A stretch of DNA of 64,000 bases from assembly GCA_021014325.1 (NCBI GenBank), contig CM037459.1:12681501-12745500 (forward strand). Direction: 5' to 3'. Position 1 is the first letter of the stretch, and each line of letters starts with the position of its first letter. Below the pieces are notes generated by a model. It was given only the letters and a program-made list of their open reading frames with translations. It was not told where the DNA came from and did no database searches. This DNA is from Plazaster borealis. Lineage: Eukaryota; Echinodermata; Asteroidea; Forcipulatida; Labidiasteridae. The translations under genes were made by a program, and so were the position numbers. Positions 21,646 through 34,060 of the stretch are shown here, piece by piece.

Positions 21646-23437
21646 ACTAATCATGCTAGAGACACAAAATTTATATCCAAATCTGCCTCTCATATCCCTG
21701 AGTCCGAAAATCAAAGTTTTATGGCCACTTTGTGCAAACTTCATACCGGAAATGACCACCAAGTGGGGATACTCAGAATGTTCCTCAGAAGCATGTTTAA
21801 TGGGATTTTTGTACACAGAACTGTCACTGAGAGAAATACAACATAAGGAAGGCCAAATCACCCCCAGAATAATGCTGGATTTGTACAAGTTTTATACCAC
21901 TGGAAAGCCAACCTCAAGGGCTCTTCCCTCGTCCTAGTTTCGTTTCTGTGACGATTTTGTACGCGAGAAGAGCGGCCAGGAAGTAGGGTTGCTACCACCA
22001 CCAACTGGGGCTACGTATCAACCCAAGCAAGGCATTTCCTGCCGAAAAACGGTTTGAAACAAATTCTGCGCTATGTTTGACAATAACTCATCAACTAAGC
22101 ATGCTAGAGACACAAAATTTATATCCAAATCTGCCTCTCATATCCCTGAGTCCGAAAATCAAATTTTTATGGCCACTTTGTGCAAACTTCATACCGGAAA
22201 TGACCAGCAAGTGGGGATACTCAGAATGTTTCTCAGAAGCATGTTTAATGGGATTTTTGTACACAGAACTGTCACTGAGAGAAATACAACATAAGGAAGG
22301 CCAAATCACCCCCAGAATAATGCTGGATTTGTACAAGTTTTATACCACTGGAAAGCCAACCTCAAGGGCTCTTCCCTCGTCCTAGTTTCGTTTCTGTGAC
22401 GATTTTGTACGCGAGGAGAGCGGCCAGGAAGTAGGGTTGCTACCACCACCAACTGGGGCTACGTATCAACACTAGCAAGGCATTTCCTGCCGAAAAACGG
22501 TTTGAAACAAATTCTGCGCTATGTTTGACAATAACTCATGAACTAATCATGCTAGAGACACAAAATTTATATCCAAATCTGCCTCTCATATCCCTGAGTC
22601 CGAAAATCAAAGTTTTATGGCCACTTTGAGCAAGCTTCATACCGGAAATGACCAGCGAGTGGGGATACTCAGAATGTTCGTCACAAGCATGTTCAATGGG
22701 ATTTTTGTACACAGAACTGTCACTGAAAGAAATACAACATAAGGACGGCCAAATCACCCCCAGAATAATGTTGGATTAGTGCAAGTTTTATACCACTGGA
22801 AAGCCCATTTCAAGAGCTCTCTCCTCGTTTTAGTTTCGTTTCTGTGACGATTTTGTAGGCCAGGAGAGCGGCCAGGAAGTAGGGTTGCTACCACCACCAA
22901 CTGGGGCTACGTATCAACACTAGCAAGGGATTTCCTGCAGAAAAACGGTTTGAAACAAATTCTGCGCTATGTTTGACAATAACTCATGAACTAAACATGC
23001 TAGAGACACAAAATTTATATCCAAATCTGCCTCTCATATCACTGAGTCCGAAAATCAAAGTTGTATGGCCACTTTGAGCAATCTTCATACCGGAAATGAC
23101 CAGCGAGTGGGGATACTCAGAATGTTCCTCAGAAGCATGTTCAATGGGATTTTTGTAAACAGAACTGTCACTGAGAGAAATACAACATAAGGACGGCCAA
23201 ATCACCCTCAGAATAATGTTGGATTTGTGCAAGTTTTATACCACTGGAAAGCCCATCTCAAGAGCTCTCTCCTCGTTCTAATTTTGTTTTTGTGACGATT
23301 TTGTAGGCGAGGAGAGCGGCCAGGAAGTAGGGTTGCTACCACCACCAACTGGGGTTACGTATCAACACAAGCAAGGGATTTCCTGCAGAAAAACGGTTTG
23401 AAACAAATTCTGCGCTATGTTTGACAATAACTCATGA
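21646..23437. repeat. U49-U52, mixed subfamilies
   Basis: Starts 21646, 22094, 22542, 22990, all 448 bp. U49 and U50 share GCCAACCTCAAGGGCTC and GTACAAG. U51 is rich in private changes (GCAAGCTTCAT, GTTCGTCACAAGC, CTGAAAGAAAT, GGATTAGTGC). U52 has GTAAACAG and ACCCTCAGAAT, the latter shared with U57. Confidence 0.7.
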
Positions 23438-24332
23438 ACTAAACATGCTAGAGACACAAAATTTATATCCAAATCTGCCTCTGATATCCCTGAGTCCGAA
23501 AATTAAAGTTGTATGGCCACTTTGAGCAATCTTCATACCGGAAATGACCAGCGAGTGGGGATACTCAGAATGTTCCTCAGAAGCATGTTCAATGGGATTT
23601 TTGTACACAGAACTGTCACTGAGAGAAATACAACATAAGGACGGCCAAATCACCCCCAGAATAATGTTGGATTTGTGCAAGTTTTATACCACTGGAAAGC
23701 CCACCTCAAGGGCTCTTCCCTCGTCCTAGTTTCGTTTCTGTGACGATTTTGTACGCGAGAAGAGCGGCCAGGAAGTAGGGTTGCTACCACCACCAACTGG
23801 GGCTACGTATCAACACAAGCAAGGCATTTCCTGCCGAAAAACGGTTTGAAACAAATTCTGCGCTATGTTTGACAATAACTCATGAGCTAAACATGCTAGA
23901 GACACAAAATTTATATCCAAATCTGCCTCTCATATCCCTGAGTCCGAAAATCAAAGTTGTATGGCCACTTTGAGCAATCTTCATACCGGAAATGACCAGC
24001 GAGTGGGGATACTCAGAATGTTCCTCAGAAGCATGTTCAATGGGATTTTGTACACAGAACTGTCACTGAGAGAAATACAACAGAAGGAAGGCCAAATCAC
24101 CCCCAGATAAATGTTGGATTTGTGCAAGTTTTATACCACTGGAAAGCCCATTTCAAGAGCTCTCTCCTCGTTCTAATTTCGTTTTTGTGACGATTTTGTA
24201 GGCGAGGAGAGCGGCCAGGAAGTAGGGTTGCTACCACCACCAACTGGGGCTACGTATCAACACAAGCAAGGCATTTCCTGCCGAAAAACGGTTTGAAACA
24301 AATTCTGCGCTATGTTTGACAATAACTCATGA
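23438..24332. repeat. Diverged a-b pair of the trimer family (U53-U54)
   Basis: U53 resembles trimer unit a (CCCACCTCAAGGGCTCTTCC, GTACGCGAGAAG) but keeps the full ATTTATATCC. U54 resembles unit b (GGGATTTTGTAC, CAGATAAATG, TCGTTTTTGTGACG) but keeps GTTGTATGGCC. The pair lacks most of the small deletions of the 11-16 kb trimer, so it may represent the state before that trimer was amplified. Confidence 0.65.
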
Positions 24333-25674
24333 ACTAAACATGCTAGAGACACAAAATTTATATCCAAATCTGCCTCTCATATCCCTGAGTCCGAAAATCA
24401 AAGTTGTATGGCCACTTTGAGCAATCTTCATACCGGAAATGACCAGCGAGTGGGGATACTCAGAATGTTCCTCAGAAGCATGTTCAATGGGATTTTTGTA
24501 CACAGAACTGTCACTGAGAGAAATACAACATAAGGACGGCCAAATCACTCCCAGAATAATGCTGGATTTGTGCAAGTTTTATACCACTGGAAAGCCCATC
24601 TCAAGGGCTCTCTCCTCGTTTTAGTTTCGTTTCTGTGACGATTTTGTAGGCGAGGAGAGCGGCCAGGAAGTAGGGTTGCTACCACCACCAACTGGGGCTA
24701 CGTATCAACACAAGCAAGGCATTTTCTGCCGAAAAACGGTTTGAAACAAATTCTGCGCTATGTTTGACAATAACTCATGAACTAATTATGCTAGAGACAC
24801 AAAATTTATATCCAAATCTGCCTCTCATATCCCTAAGTCCGAAAATCAAAGTTTTATGGCCACTTTGTGCAAACTTCATACCGGAAATGACCAGCAAGTG
24901 GGGATACTCAGAATGTTCCTCAGAAGCATGTTTAATGGGATTTTTGTACACAGAACTGTCACTGAGAGAAATACAACATAAGGACGGCCAAATCACCCCC
25001 AGAATAATGCTGGATTTGTACAAGTTTTATACCACTGGAAAGCCAACCTCAAGGGCTCTTCCCTCGTCCTAGTTTCGTTTCTGTGACGATTTTGTACGCG
25101 AGAAGAGCGGCCAGGAAGTAGGGTTGCTACCACCACCAACTGGGGCTACGTATCAACACTAGCAAGGGATTTCCTGCAGAAAAACGGTTTGAAACAAATT
25201 CTGCGCTATGTTTGACAATAACTCATGAACTAAACATGCTAGAGACACAAAATTTATATCCAAATCTGCCTCTCATATCCCTGAGTCCGAAAATCAAAGT
25301 TGTATGGCCACTTTGAGCAATCTTCATACCGGAAATGACCAGCGAGTGGGGATACTCAGAATGTTCCTCAGAAGCATGTTCAATGGGATTTTTGTACACA
25401 GAACTGTCACTGAGAGAAATACAACATAAGGACGGCCAAATCACCCTCAGAATAATGTTGGATTTGTGCAAGTTTTATACCACTGAAAAGCCCATTTCAA
25501 GAGATCTCTCCTCGTCCTAGTTTCGTTTCTGTGACGATTTTGTAGGCCAGGAGCGGCCAGGAAGTAGGGTTGCTACCACCACCAACTAGGGCTACGTATC
25601 AACACAAGCAAGGCATTTTCTGCCGAAAAACGGTTTGGAACAAATTCTGCGCTATGTTTGACAATAACTCATGA
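24333..25674. repeat. U55-U57, mixed subfamilies
   Basis: Starts 24333, 24781, 25229. U56 has AATTATGC, a mark found again at 51070 and 60236-60684. U57 is 446 bp, having lost GA in GGCCAGGAGCGGCC, and shares ACCCTCAGAAT with U52; U56-U57 thus resemble a U49/U50-U52 arrangement. Confidence 0.65.
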
Positions 25675-26569
25675 ACTAATCATGCTAGAGACACAAAATT
25701 TATATCCAAATCTGCCTCTCATATCCCTGAGTCCGAAAATCAAAGTTTTATGGCCACTTTGTGCAAACTTCATACGGAAATGACCAGCAAGTGGGGATAC
25801 TCAGAATGTTCCTCAGAAGCATGTTTAATGGGATTTTTGTACACAGAACTGTCACTGAGAGAAATACAACATAAGGAAGGCCAAATCACCCCCAGAATAA
25901 TGCTGGATTTGTACAAGTTTTATACCACTGGAAAGCCCACCTCAAGGGCTCTCCCCTCGTTCTAGTTTCGTTTCTGTGACGATTTTGTACGCGAGAAGAG
26001 CGGCCAGGAAGTAGGGTTGCTACCACCACCAAGTGGGGCTACGTATCAACACAAGCAAGGCATTTCCTGCCGAAAAACGGTTTGAAACAAATTCTGCGCT
26101 ATGTTTGACAATAACTCATCAACTAAGCATGCTAGAGACACAAAATTTATATCCAAATCTGCCTCTCATATCCCCAAGTCCGAAAATCAAAGTTGTATGG
26201 CCACTTTGTGCAAACTTCATACCGGAAATGACCAGCAAGTGGGGATACTCAGAATGTTCCTCAGAAGCATGTTTAATGGGATTTTTGTACACAGAACTGT
26301 CACTGAGAGAAACACAACATAAGGAAGGCCAAATCACCCCCAGAATAATGCTGGATTTGTACAAGTTTTATACCACTGGAAAGCCCACCTCAAGGGCTCT
26401 CCCCTCGTCCTAGTTTCGTTTCTGTGACGATTTTGTACGCGAGAAGAGCGGCCAGGAAGTAGGGTTGCTACCACCACCAACTGGGGCTACGTATCAACAC
26501 AAGCAAGGCATTTCCTGCCGAAAAACGGTTTGAAACAAATTCTGGGCTATGTTTGACAATAACTCATCA
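25675..26569. repeat. 1342-bp trimer HOR of the CATACGGAAATG type, partial copy (U58-U59)
   Basis: U58 (25675) and U59 (26122) match the second and third units of the next two trimers. U58 has the one-base loss CATACGGAAATG and CACCAAGTGGGG, close to U61's CACCAAGTGGAG. U59 has the full CATACCGG with GAAACACAAC. Confidence 0.8.
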
Positions 26570-27911
26570 ACTAAGCATGCTAGAGACAAAAAATTTATAT
26601 CCAAATCTGCCTCTCATATCACGGAGTCCGAAAATCAAAGTTTTATGGCCACTTTGTGCAAACTTCATACGGAAATGACCAGCAAGTGGGGATACTCAGA
26701 ATGTTCCTCAGAAGCATGTTTAATGGGATTTTTGTACACAGAACTGTCACTGAGAGAAATACAACATAAGGAAGGCCAAATCACCCCCAGAATAATGCTG
26801 GATTTGTACAAGTTCTATACCACTGGAAAGCCCACCTCAAGGGCTCTCCCCTCGTCTTAGTTTCGTTTCTGTGACGATTTTGTACGCGAGAAGAGCGGCC
26901 AGGAAGTAGGGTTGCTACCACCACCAACTGGGGCTACGTATCAACACAAGCAAGGCATTTCCTGCCGAAAAACGGTTTGAAACAAATTCTGCGCTATGTT
27001 TGACAATAACTCATCAACTAAGCATGCTAGAGACACAAAATGTATATCCAAATCTGCCTCTCATATCCCTGAGTCCGAAAATCAAAGTTGTATGGCCACT
27101 TTGTGCAAACTTCATACGGAAATGACCAGCAAGTGGGGATACTCAGAATGTTCCTCAGAAGCATGTTTAATGGGATTTTTGTACACAGAACTGTCACTGA
27201 GAGAAATACAACATAAGGAAGGCCAAATCACCCCCAGAATAATGCTGGATTTGTACAAGTTTTATACCACTGGAAAGCCCACCCCAAGGGCTCTCCCCTC
27301 GTTCTAGTTTCGTTTCTGTGACGATTTTGTACGCGAGAAGAGCGGCCAGGAAGTAGGGTTGCTACCACCACCAAGTGGAGCTACGTATCAACACAAGCAA
27401 GGCATTTCCTGCCGAAAAACGGTTTGAAACAAATTCTGCGCTATGTTTGACAATAACTCATCAACTAAGCATGCTAGAGACACAAAATTTATATCCAAAT
27501 CTGCCTCTCATATCCCTGAGTCCGAAAATCAAAGTTGTATGGCCACTTTGTGCAAACTTCATACCGGAAATGACCAGCAAGTGGGGATACTCAGAATGTT
27601 CCTCAGAAGCATGTTTAATGGGATTTTTGTACACAGAACTGTCACTGAGAGAAACACAACATAAGGAAGGCCAAATCACCCCCAGAATAATGCTGGATTT
27701 GTACAAGTTTTATACCACTGGAAAGCCCACCTCAAGGGCTCTCCCCTCGTCCTAGTTTCGTTTCTGTCACGATTTTGTACGCGAGAAGAGCGGCCAGGAA
27801 GTAGGGTTGCTACCACCACCAACTGGGGCTACGTATCAACACAAGCAAGGCATTTCCTGCCGAAAAACGGTTTGAAACAAATTCTGCGCTATGTTTGACA
27901 ATAACTCATCA
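26570..27911. repeat. 1342-bp trimer HOR, CATACGGAAATG type (U60-U62)
   Basis: Starts 26570, 27017, 27464; lengths 447, 447, 448. The first two units have CATACGGAAATG and the third has CATACCGGAAATG plus GAAACACAAC. The first unit has TTTTATGGCC and a changed ATCACGGAG; the second and third have GTTGTATGGCC. Confidence 0.88.
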
Positions 27912-29253
27912 ATTAAGCATGCTAGAGACACAAAATTTATATCCAAATCTGCCTCTCATATCACTGAGTCCGAAAATCAAAGTTTTATGGCCACTTTGTG
28001 CAAACTTCATACGGAAATGACCAGCAAGTGGGGATACTCAGAATGTTTCTCAGAAGCATGTTTAATGGGATTTTTGTACACAGAACTGTCACTGAAAGAA
28101 ATACAACATAAGGAAGGCCAAATCACCCCCAGAATAATGCTGGATTTGTACAAGTTTTATACCACTGGAAAGCCCATTTCAAGAGCTCTCTCCTCGTTTT
28201 AGTTTCGTTTCTGTGACGATTTTGTACGCGAGAAGAGCGGCCAGGAAGTAGGGTTGCTACCACCACCAACTGGGGCTACGTATCAACACAAGCAAGGCAT
28301 TTCCTGCCGAAAAACGGTTTGAAACAAATTCTGCGCTATGTTTGACAATAACTCATCAACTAAGCATGCTAGAGACACAAAATTTATATCCAAATCTGCC
28401 TCTCATATCCCTGAGTCCGAAAATCAAAGTTGTATGGCCACTTTGTGCAAACTTCATACGGAAATGACCAGCAAGTGGGGATACTCAGAATGTTCCTCAG
28501 AAGCATGTTTAATGGGATTTTTGTACACAGAACTGTCACTGAGAGAAATACAACATAAGGAAGGCCAAATCACCCCCAGAATAATGCTGGATTTGTACAA
28601 GTTTTATACCACTGAAAAGCCCACCTCAAGGGCTCTCCCCTCGTCCTAGTTTCGTTTCTGTGACGATTTTGTACGCGAGAAGAGCGGCCAGGAAGTAGGG
28701 TTGCTACCACCACCAACTGGGGCTACGTATCAACACAAGCAAGGCATTTCCTGCCGAAAAACGGTTTGAAACAAATTCTGCGCTATGTTTGACAATAACT
28801 CATCAACTAAGCATGCTAGAGACACAAAATTTATATCCAAATCTGCCTCTCATATCCCTGAGTCCGAAAATCAAAGTTGTATGGCCACTTTGTGCAAACT
28901 TCATACCGGAAATGACCAGCAAGTGGGGATACTCAGAATGTTCCTCAGAAGCATGTTTAATGGGATTTTTGTACACAGAACTGTCACTGAGAGACACACA
29001 ACATAATGACGGCCAAATCACCCCCAGAATAATGCTGGATTTGTACAAGTTTTATACCACTGGAAAGCCCACCTCAAGGGCTCTCCCCTCGTCCTAGTTT
29101 CGTTTCTGTGACGATTTTGAACGCGAGAAGAGCGGCCAGGAAGTAGGGTTGCTAACACCACCAACTGGGGCTACGTATCAACACAAGCAAGGCATTTCCT
29201 GCCGAAAAACGGTTTGAAACAAATTCTGCGCTATGTTTGACAATAACTCATCA
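27912..29253. repeat. 1342-bp trimer HOR, CATACGGAAATG type (U63-U65)
   Basis: Starts 27912, 28359, 28806 with lengths 447, 447, 448, as in the preceding copy. The minus-minus-plus pattern of the CATAC(C)GG base repeats exactly. U63 has taken a CCCATTTCAAGAGC 3' segment from another subfamily, and U65 has GACACACAAC instead of GAAACACAAC. Confidence 0.88.
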
Positions 29254-29624
29254 ACTAAGCATGCTAGAGACACAAAATTTATATCCAAATCTGCCTCTCA
29301 TATCCCTGAGTCCGAAAATTAAAGTTGTATGGCCACTTTGAGCAATGTTCATACCGGAAATGACCAGCGAGTGGGGATACTCAGAATGTTCCTCAGACGC
29401 ATGTTCAATGGGATTTTTGTACACAGAACTGTCACTGAGAGAAATACAACAGAAGGACGGCCAAATCACCCCCGGAATAATGTTGGATTTGTGCAAGTTT
29501 TATACCAGTGGAAAGCCCATTTCAAGAGCTCTCTCCTCGTCCTAGTTTCGTTTCTGTGACGATTTTGTAGGCCAGGAGAGCGGCCAGGATGTAGGGTTGC
29601 TACCACCACCAACTGGGGCTACGT

Positions 29625-29630
29625 ACATGT
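29625..29630. repeat. 6-bp ACATGT insertion (U66)
   Basis: GGGCTACGTATCAACAC reads GGGCTACGTACATGTATC here. The inserted ACATGT creates the palindrome TACATGTA next to the TACGTA site. An identical insertion at 30974 shows common descent. Confidence 0.9.
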
Positions 29631-30973
29631 ATCAACACTAGCAAGGGCTTTCCTGCAGAAAAACGGTTTGAAACAAATTCTGCGCTATGTTTGACAATAA
29701 CTCATGAACTAAGCATGCTAGAGACACAAAATTTATATCCAAATCTGCCTCTCATATCCCTGAGCCCGAAAATCAAAGTTGTATGGCCACTTTGAGCAAT
29801 CTTCATACCGGAAATGACCAGCGAGTGGGGATACTCAGAACGTTCCTCAGAAGCATGTTCAATGGGATTTTTGTAAACAGAACTGTCACTGAGAGAAATA
29901 CAACATAAGGACGGCCAAATCACCCCCAGAATAATGTTGGATTTGTGCAAGTTTTATACCACCGGAAAGCCCATTTCAAGAGCTCTCTCCTCGTCCTAAT
30001 TTCGTTTCTGTGACGATTTTGAAGGCCAGAAGAGCGGCCAGGAAGTAGGGTTGCTACCACCACCAACTGGGGCTACGTATCAACACAAGCAAGGGATTTC
30101 CTGCCGAAAAACGGTTTGAAACAAATTCTGCGCTATGTTTGACAATAACTCATGAACTAAGCATGCTAGAGACACAAAATTTATATCCAAATCTGCCTCT
30201 CATATCCCTGAGTCCGAAAATCAAAGTTGTATGGCCACTTTGAGCAATCTTCATACCGGAAATGACCAGGTAGAGGGGATACTCAGAATGTTCCTCAGAA
30301 GCATATTCAATGGGATTTTTGTACACAGAACTGTCACTGAGAGAAATACAACATAAGGACGGCCAAATCACCCCCAGATTAATGTTGGATTTGTGCAAGT
30401 TTTATACCACTGGAAATCAAATTTTAAGAGCTCTCTCCTCGTCCTGATTTCGTTTCTGTGACGATTTTGTAGGCCAGGAGAGCGGCCAGGAAGTAGGGTT
30501 GCTACCACCACCAACTGGGGCTACGTATCAACACAAGCAAGGGATTTCCTGCCGAAAAACGGTTTGAAACAAATTCTGCGCTATGTTTGACAATAACTCA
30601 TGAACTAAACATGCTAGAGACACAAAATTTATATCCAAATCTGCCTCTCATATCCCTGAGTCCGAAAATCAAAGTTGTATGCCCACTTTGTGCAATCTTC
30701 ATACCGGAAATGACCAGCAAGTGGGGATACTCAGAATGTTCCTCAGAAGCATGTTCAATGGGATTTTTGTACACAGAACTGTCACTGAGAGAAATACAGC
30801 ATAAGGACGGCCAAATCACCCCAGAATAATGCTGGATTTGTGCAAGTTTTATACCACTGGAAAGCAAATTTCAAGAGCTCTCTCCTCGTCCTAGTTTCGT
30901 TTCTGTGACGATTTTGTAGGCGAGGAGAGCGGCCAGGAAGTAGGGTTGCTACCACCACCAACTGGGGCTACGT

Positions 30974-30979
30974 ACATGT
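30974..30979. repeat. 6-bp ACATGT insertion (U69)
   Basis: Same insertion and same following GCAAGGGCTTTCCTGC as at 29625, although the 5' parts of U66 and U69 differ (CGAGTGG versus CAAGTGG with TATGCCCAC). Only the 3' segment was inherited in common. Confidence 0.9.
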
Positions 30980-31952
30980 ATCAACACTAGCAAGGGCTTT
31001 CCTGCCGAAAAACGGTTTGAAACAAATTCTGCGCTATGTTTGACAATAACTCATGAACTAAGCATGCTAGAGACACAAAATTTATATCCAAATCTGCCTC
31101 TCATATCCCTGAGCCCGAAAATCAAAGTTGTATGGCCACTTTGAGCAATCGTCATACCGGAAATGACCAGCGAGTGGGGATACTCAGAACGTTCCTTAGA
31201 AGCATGTTCAATGGGATTTTTGTACACAGAACTGTCACTGAGAGAAATACAACATAAGGACGGCCAAATCACCCCCAGAATAATGTTGGATTTGTGCAAG
31301 TTTTATACCACCGGAAAGCCCATTTCAAGAGCTCTCTCCTTGTCCTAGTTTCGTTTCTGTGACGATTTTGTAGGCCAGGAGAGCGGCCAGGGAGTAGGGT
31401 TGCTACCACCACGAACTGGGGCTACGTATCAACACAAGCAAGGGATTTCCTGCCGAAAAACGGTTTGAAACAAATTCTGCGCTATGTTTGACAATAACTC
31501 ATGAACTAAGCATGCTAGAGACACAAAATATATATCCAAATCTGCCTCTCATATCCCTGAGTCCGAAAATCAACGTTGTATGGCCACTTTGAGCAATCTT
31601 CATACCGGAAATGACCAGGTAGAGGGGATACTCAGAATGTTCCTCAGAAGCATATTCAATGGGATTTTTGTACACAGAACTGTCACTGAGAGAAATACAA
31701 CATAAGGACGGCCAAATCACCCCCAGATTAATGTTGGATTTGTGCAAGTTTTATACCACTGGAAAGCAAATTTCAAGAGCTCTCTCCTCGTCCTGATTTC
31801 GTTTCTGTGACGATTTTGTAGGCCAGGAGAGCGGCCAGGAAGTAGGGTTGCTACCACCACCAACTGGGGCTACGTATCAACACAAGCAAGGGATTTCCTG
31901 CCGAAAAACGGTTTGAAACAAATTCTGCGCTATGTTTGACAATAACTCATGA

Positions 31953-32268
31953 ACTAAACATGCTAGAGACACAAAATTTATATCCAAATCTGCCTCTCAT
32001 ATCCCTGAGTCCGAAAACATAAGGACGGCCAAATCACCCCCAGAATAATGTTGGATTTGTGCAAGTTTTATACCACCGGAAAGCCCATTTCAAGAGCTCT
32101 CTCCTCGTCCTAGTTTCATTTCTGTTACGATTTGTAGGCCAGAAGAGCGGCCAGGAAGTAGGGTTGCTACCACCACCAACTGGGGCTACGTATCAACACA
32201 AGCAAGGCATTTCCTGTTGAAAAACGGTTTGAAAGAAATTCTGCCCTATGTTTGACAATAACTCATGA
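31953..32268. repeat. 316-bp monomer with 131-bp deletion (U72)
   Basis: CTGAGTCCGAAAA joins directly to CATAAGGACGGCC at about 32017/32018, removing unit positions 66-196. A further base is missing in CGATTTGTAGG. The 3' part (TTTCATTTCTGTTACG, CCTGTTGAAAAACGG) is that of U12 and U80, and the next unit U73 resembles U13 and U81. The left part comes from another unit type. No other copy of this deletion is present in the window. Confidence 0.92.
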
Positions 32269-34060
32269 ACTAAGCATGCTAGAGACACAAAATTTATATC
32301 CAAATCTGCCTCTCATATCCCTGAGTTTGAAAATTAAAGTTTTATGGCCACTTTCTGCAATCTTCATACCGGAAATGACCAGCGAGTGGGGATACTCAGA
32401 ATGTTCCTCAGAAGCATGTTCAATGGGATTTTTGTACACAGAACTGTCACTGAGAGAAATACAACAGAAGGACGGCCAAATCATCCCCGGAATAATGTTG
32501 GATTTGTGCAAGTTTTATACCACTGGAAAGCCCATTTCAAGAGCTCTCTCCTTGTCCTAGTTTCGTTTCTGTGACGATTTTGTAGGCCAGGAGAGCGGCC
32601 AGGAAGTAGGGTTGCTACCACCACGAACTGGGGCTACGTATCGACACAAGCAAGGGATTTCCTGCCGAAAAACGGTTTGAAACCAATTCTGCGCTATGTT
32701 TGACAATAACTCATGAACTAAGCATGCTAGAGACACAAAATTTATATCCAAATCTGCCTCTCATATCCCTGAGTCCGAAAATCAAAGTTGTATGGCCACT
32801 TTGAGCAATCTTCATACCGGAAATGACCAGGTAGAGGGGATACTCAGAATGTTCCTCAGTAGCATATTCAATGGGATTTTTGTACACAGAACTGTCACTG
32901 AGAGAAATACAACATAAGGACGGCCAAATCACCCCCAGATTAATGTTGGATTTGTGCAAGTTTTATACCACTGGAAAGCAAATTTCAAGAGCTCTCTCCT
33001 CGTCCTGATTTCGTTTCTGTGACGATTTTGTAGGCCAGGAGAGCGGCCAGGAAGTAGGGTTGCTACCACCACCAACTGGGGCTACGTATCAACACAAGCA
33101 AGGGATTTCCTGCCGAAAAACGGTTTGAAACAAATTCTGCGCTATGTTTGACAATAACTCATGAACTAAACATGCTAGAGACACAAAATTTATATCCAAA
33201 TCTGCCTCTCATATCCCTGAGTCCGAAAATCAAAGTTTTATGCCCACTTTGTGCAATCTTCATACCGGAAATGACCAGCAAGTGGGGATACTCAGAATGT
33301 TCCTCAGAAGCATGTTCAATGGGATTTTTGTACACAGAACTGTCACTGAGAGAAATACAGCATAAGGACGGCCAAATCACCCCAGAATAATGCTGGATTT
33401 GTGCAAGTTTTATACCACTGGAAAGCAAATTTCAAGAGCTCTCTCCTCGTCCTAGTTTCGTTTCTGTGACGATTTTGTAGGCCAGGAGAGCGGCCAGGAA
33501 GTAGGGTTGCTACCACCACCAACTGGGGCTACGTATCAACACAAGCAAGGGATTTCCTGCCGAAAAACGGTTTGAAACAAATTCTGCGCTATGTTTGACA
33601 ATAACTCATGAACTAAACATGCTAGAGACACAAAATTTATATCCAAATCTGCCTCTCATATCCCTGAGTCCGAAAATCAAAGTTGTATGGCCACTTTGAG
33701 CAATCTTCATACCGGAAATGACCAGCGAGTGGGGATACTCAGAATGTTCCTCAGACGAATGTTCAATGGGATTTTTGTACACAGAACTGTCACTGAGAGA
33801 AATACAACAGAAGGACGGCCAAATCACCCCCGGAATAAAATTGGATTTGTGCAAGTTTTATACCACTGGAAAGCCCATTTCAAGAGCTCTCTCCTCGTCC
33901 TAGTTTCGTTTCTGTGACGATTTTTGTAGGCCAGGAGAGCGGCCAGGAAGTAGGGTTGCTACCACCACCAACTGGGGCTAAGTATCAACACTAGCAAGGG
34001 ATTTCCTGCAGAAAAACGGTTTGAAACAAATTCTGCGCTATGTTTGACAATAACTCATGA
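32269..34060. repeat. 1792-bp tetramer (U73-U76)
   Basis: Starts 32269, 32717, 33165, 33612; lengths 448, 448, 447, 449. Markers: CCACGAACTGG, ATCGACAC and AACCAATTCTGC at the end of U73; AGGTAGAGGGG and CAGTAGCATATTC (U74); TATGCCCAC and ATACAGCATAAGG (U75); GACGAATGTTC, CGATTTTTGTAGG and GGGCTAAGTATC (U76). Confidence 0.88.

Larger units (their letters stand above)
29254..31952. repeat. U66-U71, repeated block with 6-bp insertion
   Basis: Starts 29254, 29708, 30156, 30604, 31057, 31505; lengths 454, 448, 448, 453, 448, 448. U66 and U69 end in the same 6-bp insertion. U67 and U70 both follow with CTGAGCCCG, GAACGTTCC and TACCACCGG. U68 and U71 both have CCAGGTAGAGGGG, AGCATATTC, CAGATTAATG and CGTCCTGATTTCG. 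The spacing U66 to U69 is 1350 bp and U67 to U70 is 1349 bp. Confidence 0.85.
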
